Assembly: GCA_034437075.1 (NCBI GenBank)
Contig: DAOTVD010000356.1
Span: 1 to 10,132 of the forward strand
Direction: 5' to 3'
Length of the DNA: 10,132 nucleotides
Source: DAOTVD01 sp034437075
GTDB taxonomy: Bacteria; Chloroflexota; Anaerolineae; Aggregatilineales; J027
Both the position numbers and the translations under genes were made by a program. The notes under the pieces are model-generated. The model made no database searches. It saw only the letters and a program-made list of their open reading frames with translations, and was not told where the DNA came from. Below are positions 6,344-10,132 of this stretch, in pieces. Positions within the stretch are counted from its first letter, which is position 1. Every line of letters starts with the position of its first letter.

Positions 6344-7403
6344 TTTCGTGCGGAGTTTCGGTGGGCTGAAGGTGTGGTTGCCCTATGCTCACGAGGGTAA
6401 AAACCACACCCACGATCATAAACATGACGATTAGCGCTACGAGCTTAAACAATTGGCTGGTCGTCGTCAGAGCGATGAGCCCAAAGGCGGCGCAAAAGGC
6501 ATAGTAACCTAGCGCCAGAACCACCGGCGAGACACCGGCGTCGATCAAACGAAAATGCAAGTGCCCCCGGTCCCCCTGCATCGGATTTTGGCCGCGCATC
6601 AGGCGGCTACTGGCCTGCCAGCCCAAATCCATCAGCGGTAAGCCCATCACAAGTAGAACCGTCGCCATTTTGGCGCCGCCGATAATACTCAACACGCCCA
6701 GCGCATACCCCAAGAAATAGGCCCCCCCGCCCATGAATATCTTAGCGGGCGGAAAGTTATAGGGTAAAAATCCGAGCAAGGCCCCCAGCAAAGCCAGCGC
6801 TAATAACCCAACGCTGACCTGGTTCAGTTGAAACGCGGCGTGGACGAAAATCATAAAAGCGGCGATGGCGATCACCCCCGCCGCTAATCCGTCCGAACCA
6901 TCCAAAAAATTGACCGTATTCATCATCAACCCCATCCAAAAGAGGGTGACGGCCACGGTCACCCAATAGGGCCAGGTGATCGGCTCGCCGCTGAGGGGAT
7001 TATTGAACGTCTCGATGAAAATCAAAAACACAACGGCAATCGCCCCGGTTAGAAGTTGACCCAGGTACAACACCAAGGGCGATAAATCGTATTTGTCATC
7101 CAGATAACCGATAAACGTGATGAACCCTGCCCCTAACAACAGCCCAATCAGGCGGATAACTTCTTTGGGGTCGGTGCGCTCTATAGGCATCAGTTGCGCG
7201 ACGAGTACGGCTAGCCCAAAGGCGATAAACAAGGCTAATCCTCCTGTGCGCGGCATTGCGCCCTGGTGCTGACGACGCCCGCCAGGGATGGCCATGATAC
7301 CATGCCGCAAACCAAAGCGCCGCATGAGCGGCGTCAGGCCGAAGGCACTCCCAAAAGCGACGCCAAATACCACACCAAAGGCAATCAGTTGTTCAAGTGG
7401 CAC
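6336..7403 (-). CDS. Polyprenyl-phosphate sugar-1-phosphate transferase (WecA/TagO/MraY family)
   Basis: This 355-residue, roughly eleven-helix membrane protein belongs to glycosyltransferase family 4. The family moves a sugar-1-phosphate (usually GlcNAc-1-P) from a UDP-sugar to undecaprenyl phosphate, the first step of O-antigen, teichoic acid or other surface glycan synthesis. Visible motifs are GGRRQHQGAMPRTGG (41-55), LDDKYDLSP with Asp102/Asp103, NTVNFLDGSDGL with Asn162, Asn165, Asp168 and Asp171, and the WecA-type HLHFRL with His281, His283 and Arg285. The HxHxR motif favours the WecA/TagO branch over MraY. Oddly, the usual FMGDxG motif reads FMGGGAYFLG (223-232), so its aspartate is absent. 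The start is GTG at 7403, with AAGGG about 8 nt upstream, 22 nt after upp. The exact sugar substrate is not determinable. Confidence 0.92.
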   Translation of the reverse strand: MPLEQLIAFGVVFGVAFGSAFGLTPLMRRFGLRHGIMAIPGGRRQHQGAMPRTGGLALFIAFGLAVLVAQLMPIERTDPKEVIRLIGLLLGAGFITFIGYLDDKYDLSPLVLYLGQLLTGAIAVVFLIFIETFNNPLSGEPITWPYWVTVAVTLFWMGLMMNTVNFLDGSDGLAAGVIAIAAFMIFVHAAFQLNQVSVGLLALALLGALLGFLPYNFPPAKIFMGGGAYFLGYALGVLSIIGGAKMATVLLVMGLPLMDLGWQASSRLMRGQNPMQGDRGHLHFRLIDAGVSPVVLALGYYAFCAAFGLIALTTTSQLFKLVALIVMFMIVGVVFTLVSIGQPHLQPTETPHESE

Positions 7404-7425
7404 GTGTGAAGCCCTTCATCATGGA

Positions 7426-8046
7426 TCAACCCGTGCCGAATTGCCGGTCGCCTGCATCGCCCAAGCCCGGCACGATAAAGCCGATGTCATTCAGATGGTC
7501 GTCCAACGCTCCCAGGTGAATATCCACATCTGGATGCGCACCCGCCAGAGCCTCTACCCCTTCCGGCGCGCCCAAGATGCCCACGAATTTGATCCGTTGC
7601 GCGCCCCATTTCTTGAGAATATCGGCGGTGGCGATGGCCGAGCCGCCGGTCGCCAGCATGGGATCGAGGATAAGGCAGACCTGCACGGTCGGGATTTCGG
7701 GCAGCTTATTGTAATATTCCACCGGGCGGAGCGTTTCTTCATCGCGATACAGCCCAATGTGCCATACCTGGGCTGCTGGCAACATCTCCAAAATGCCATC
7801 GACCATGCCCAACCCAGCGCGCAAGATCGGCACCAGGCCAATCTCTTGTTCGAGTTTGTGCCCGGTGGCCGGGGCCATCGGCGTTTGAACCTGAATATCC
7901 CTTAAGGGCATGTCCATAGTAGCTTCGTAGCACAACAACATCGCCACTTCGCGCACCAATTGTCGGAACGCGGGGTGTGGGGTATGCTTATCCCGCAAGA
8001 TAGTGAGTTTATGCTGCACGAGCGGGTGTTGCGAAACATTGACCAT
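7426..8046 (-). CDS. upp: Uracil phosphoribosyltransferase
   Basis: The enzyme converts uracil and PRPP to UMP in pyrimidine salvage, in the cytoplasm. At 206 residues it has the usual family length. It shows HPLVQHKLTILRD at the N-terminus, LVPILRAGLGMVDG (71-84), the PRPP-binding loop LILDPMLATGGSA with Asp128 (125-137), and the uracil-binding C-terminal signature GFIVPGLGDAGDRQFGT (189-205). All are intact. The ATG at 8046 has GAGGA 9 nt upstream. It is the first gene of a minus-strand operon with the WecA-type transferase 22 nt downstream and a small membrane protein after that. UMP supply for UDP-sugars is a plausible link between the two enzymes, though inferred. Confidence 0.97.
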   Translation of the reverse strand: MVNVSQHPLVQHKLTILRDKHTPHPAFRQLVREVAMLLCYEATMDMPLRDIQVQTPMAPATGHKLEQEIGLVPILRAGLGMVDGILEMLPAAQVWHIGLYRDEETLRPVEYYNKLPEIPTVQVCLILDPMLATGGSAIATADILKKWGAQRIKFVGILGAPEGVEALAGAHPDVDIHLGALDDHLNDIGFIVPGLGDAGDRQFGTG

Positions 8047-8080
8047 GACTTGTCGTCCTCATGTAGCTTGTCGCTCATCG

Positions 8081-8109
8081 ATTCTATCGTACTTAAACGG
8101 CTTTGTATA
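8081..8109 (-). promoter_or_regulatory. Promoter of the upp operon
   Basis: On the minus strand TATACA (8104-8109, four of six matches to the -35 consensus) is followed by a 17-nt spacer and TAGAAT (8081-8086, five of six matches to the -10 consensus). The predicted transcript starts near 8074, about 28 nt before the upp ATG. The -35 box overlaps the -10 box of the divergent kinase gene. Confidence 0.55.
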
Positions 8110-8111
8110 AT
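8106..8111 (+). promoter_or_regulatory. -10 box of the kinase gene promoter
   Basis: A perfect TATAAT lies 30 nt upstream of the ATG at 8141. No good -35 is seen at the expected position (about 8082-8089). It overlaps the -35 element of the opposing upp promoter, so RNA polymerase could not easily occupy both at once. Confidence 0.5.
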
Positions 8112-8140
8112 GCCGACACCAGAAATTAGCGAGAGTCCCT

Positions 8141-9106
8141 ATGCCTTTTATCGTCGGGATTGATGGGGGCGGCACACGCACCACTGCCGTACTGGCTACC
8201 CCGGATGGAAATGTCTTGGCTATGGCCCACGCAGGCCCTGCGAATTACCTATCCGCCGGACGAACGACCGCGCGCGAGTCTATCTTATCGGTTATCCAGG
8301 TGGTATGCGATCAGGTAGGTGCTTCCCCTGCCGATTGTATTTGGACGTGCGCCGGATTCGCGGCCATCGCCAATGAAGCGGATCGCGCCGTGTATGCAGG
8401 CATCATCCAAGATAGCGGCTTAGTGGGCGATCTCATCATTGAAAGTGATGTCGTGATTGCCTGGGCGGTCGCCACAGAGGCCCAGCCTGGTATCGCCTTG
8501 ATCTCTGGCACAGGTGCCTCCTGTTTCGGGATGAATGCCAATGGCGAACGGCATCGCGCGCTGGGCTGGGATTATCTGCTAGCCGACCAGGGCAGCGGCT
8601 ATTGGATTGGCCAACAGGGATTACAAGCGGCCTTCAAAGCGTATGATGGGCGCATTGCGCCCACGGCTCTGCTAGGTGCCATGCTGGCCCATTACGGCTT
8701 GCAAAGCCCTACGGATATGCTGCGCCTGGCCTACGATGCAGCCTTCACCAAGCGCCAGATTGCCGGATTTGCGCGCGCGGTGGTCGCATGCGCCAGTGCC
8801 AACGACTCAGCCGCCACAGCGATTATACAGGCTGCCGCCGCTGAACTTGGCGCAGCGACCTTAGCGGTGGCGCGCAAACTCGGCCTGACCCAACAGCCTA
8901 TCCCGGTGGGGCTGATTGGCGGCGTATTCGAGGCCGGCGCGCCCATTATTGATCCCATTGCCGAAGTAATTCGGCCTGAATTGCCCGAAGCGCAACTTGT
9001 CCGTCCCGCGTTAGCGCCCGTGTTCGGAGCGCTCATCTTGGGCGCTCACCTGCATCAGACGCTTTCCCAAGCCTTTTTACACAACCTGGCAGCGTATTCT
9101 GCATAA
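8141..9106 (+). CDS. BadF/BadG/BcrA/BcrD-family ATPase, N-acetylglucosamine kinase-like
   Basis: This 321-residue protein has the ASKHA (actin/hexokinase) fold. The N-terminal phosphate-1 loop is VGIDGGGTRTTAVL with Asp8 (5-18). ESDVVIAWAVA at 101-111 carries the probable catalytic-base Asp103. The phosphate-2 loop is IALISGTGASCFG (118-130), followed by GWDYLLADQGSGYWIG (142-157) and an adenosine-side motif VGLIGGVFEAG (256-266). This order fits the N-acetylglucosamine kinase branch, which makes GlcNAc-6-phosphate from GlcNAc and ATP. Related members act on glucosamine or other sugars, so the substrate is inferred. The ATG at 8141 has GAGAG about 7 nt upstream. It is divergent from upp and ends 6 nt from the convergent surface-protein gene. 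GlcNAc salvage would feed UDP-GlcNAc for the neighbouring WecA-type transferase. Confidence 0.85.
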   Translation: MPFIVGIDGGGTRTTAVLATPDGNVLAMAHAGPANYLSAGRTTARESILSVIQVVCDQVGASPADCIWTCAGFAAIANEADRAVYAGIIQDSGLVGDLIIESDVVIAWAVATEAQPGIALISGTGASCFGMNANGERHRALGWDYLLADQGSGYWIGQQGLQAAFKAYDGRIAPTALLGAMLAHYGLQSPTDMLRLAYDAAFTKRQIAGFARAVVACASANDSAATAIIQAAAAELGAATLAVARKLGLTQQPIPVGLIGGVFEAGAPIIDPIAEVIRPELPEAQLVRPALAPVFGALILGAHLHQTLSQAFLHNLAAYSA

Positions 9107-9112
9107 TCACCA

Positions 9113-10132
9113 TTATTCGGCAATTTCTGCTACGCGACCTTCTTCAATATCAATGATGCTGATGCCTGGTGCGAAAGTTTCGATGCTATCGATGCCGCAT
9201 TCGCCTTCGATGGGCTGAATGATGCCATCCTCGTCACGATCTTGGCCAGGGCCGATGGGCACGATGTCGGCATACCAGGTTTCGATGCGCGATAAGGTGT
9301 CGCCGATATCCTGAATAACGGCAAATTCTTCGGCCAGCATAAACGCGCTCTGGCTCCAGACTAAGGCATTATTGGCACAGGTTTGCACGTTGACCACTAA
9401 AGCCTGCCGTTCGGCATTGACCCCATCCGCTATGGCCGCCTCAATCAGCAAATCGTTGATGGCATTTAACGCCACCAGGAGGCCAACTTGCAGATTGCTG
9501 GGGTTGTTGCCGAAAGAATTATCCGCGTTAATGTCTTCCTCGCCCCCTTGCAGGATGTTGTAAACATGTTCGGCGTGCACGCGCGTACCGGGGGCGAAGC
9601 CACGTTGCGAGTCGATCAACGCGAAATTGGCGTGGTCTTCGGCAAAACCGTATTCCGCGCGGGCTATCGCGATTAAACTCTGGTTACGTGGATTCTGGGC
9701 CGGGTCTTCAGGCGTCCATTGCCCAAAAATTTGGGTTAACGCCTCGCGTTTGGCCGTGTTCAACGCCCCACTGTAGAGGATGTCGCCCAGGGGCGGGCTG
9801 TGCACACTGCCTGCCGGTTCCACACTGATAGCCATGGCGGAATAAGTTGGATAGAGGCTTTGATTGCCCGTGAAAGTGACCACACCATTGCCGCCGCCAT
9901 CAATCGGGATTTCGCCCAAGCGCAGCCAACGCTGCGTATCTGGTGCATACAAATAGGCGTTGTAAGCTTCGCCAGCGGGCAGTGGGGCCAAGCCAGTCGC
10001 AGTTAATACGACTGTGTCGCCAGGTTGGGTGCTGGTGCGAAAGATTACCTCGCCAAAAGTGGGCAAGGGGGTTGGTGTTGGGCTGGGTGTGTTGGTGGGG
10101 GTGGCGGTTGACGTCGGTGTATCCGAGGGCGT
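9113..10132 (-). CDS. Surface or secreted protein with Thr/Pro linker and RskA-like domain (5' partial)
   Basis: The frame runs from the TAA at 9113-9115 to the right edge without a stop, giving 339 visible residues; the true N-terminus lies outside. A TTG at 10066 is not taken as the start, because the preceding 22 codons encode a Thr/Pro/Ser linker that continues in frame. Visible residues about 27-123 form a beta domain resembling the C-terminal extracellular part of RskA-type anti-sigma factors (YNAYLYAP, RWLRLGEI, AMAISVEPAGSVHSPPLGD and ILYSG). Residues about 130-290 are mainly helical, with HAEHVYNILQGG and a long Ala/Asn-rich helix (LLVALNAINDLLIEAAIADG). Near the C-terminus DRDEDG (from about 298) resembles a calcium-binding DxDxDG loop. 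The linker suggests an extracellular protein tethered by an unseen N-terminal part. Function is unknown. Confidence 0.8.
   Translation of the reverse strand, partial: TPSDTPTSTATPTNTPSPTPTPLPTFGEVIFRTSTQPGDTVVLTATGLAPLPAGEAYNAYLYAPDTQRWLRLGEIPIDGGGNGVVTFTGNQSLYPTYSAMAISVEPAGSVHSPPLGDILYSGALNTAKREALTQIFGQWTPEDPAQNPRNQSLIAIARAEYGFAEDHANFALIDSQRGFAPGTRVHAEHVYNILQGGEEDINADNSFGNNPSNLQVGLLVALNAINDLLIEAAIADGVNAERQALVVNVQTCANNALVWSQSAFMLAEEFAVIQDIGDTLSRIETWYADIVPIGPGQDRDEDGIIQPIEGECGIDSIETFAPGISIIDIEEGRVAEIAE

Noticed and set aside
10067..10132. Tandem repeat array at the right edge (GGTGT/GGGT-rich)
   Set aside because: It is simply the DNA of a Thr/Pro-rich protein linker read on the other strand, with no regular period.

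Overview
The window reads as a slice of chromosome from a GC-rich bacterium, most likely a member of the Chloroflexota (Anaerolineae-like). This is inferred from protein style: a single-pass membrane protein with a proline-rich N-terminus and an extracellular SH3b domain, a surface protein with a Thr/Pro linker, and a group of unrecognised small proteins beside ordinary housekeeping genes. No rRNA, tRNA, CRISPR array, insertion sequence or phage structural gene is visible. Coding density is very high, and codon use looks uniform throughout.

Layout, left to right. (1) A plus-strand run at 1-2934: the tail of an unidentified gene overlaps (ATGA) an SH3b membrane protein, which is followed after 3 nt by ligA (NAD-dependent DNA ligase). 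(2) A small minus-strand protein, possibly STAS/SpoIIAA-like, at 2942-3334, convergent with ligA. It is divergent from an RlmI-type 23S rRNA methyltransferase (3485-4654), and the shared intergenic space carries a promoter for each. (3) A minus-strand tyrosine-recombinase-fold protein (4733-5656) with its own promoter and an intrinsic terminator. Its catalytic residues are mostly replaced, including the tyrosine nucleophile. (4) A minus-strand operon from 8046 down to 5855: upp (uracil phosphoribosyltransferase), a WecA/TagO-type polyprenyl-phosphate sugar-1-phosphate transferase, and a small single-pass membrane protein that overlaps it. (5) Divergent from upp, a plus-strand BadF/BadG-family kinase resembling N-acetylglucosamine kinase (8141-9106). 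(6) Convergent with that, a minus-strand surface or secreted protein that is open at the right edge of the window (9113-10132), with a Thr/Pro linker, an RskA-like beta domain, a helical domain and a DxDxDG loop.

Working together: upp (UMP salvage), the amino-sugar kinase (feeding the GlcNAc-phosphate pool) and the WecA-type transferase (which consumes UDP-amino sugar on the lipid carrier) could form a loose cell-surface glycan and nucleotide-sugar group, but this is inference from proximity. The two observations most worth a second look are the catalytically degenerate recombinase, whose promoter region carries repeated half-sites, and the missing aspartate in the usual GDxG motif of the WecA-type enzyme.
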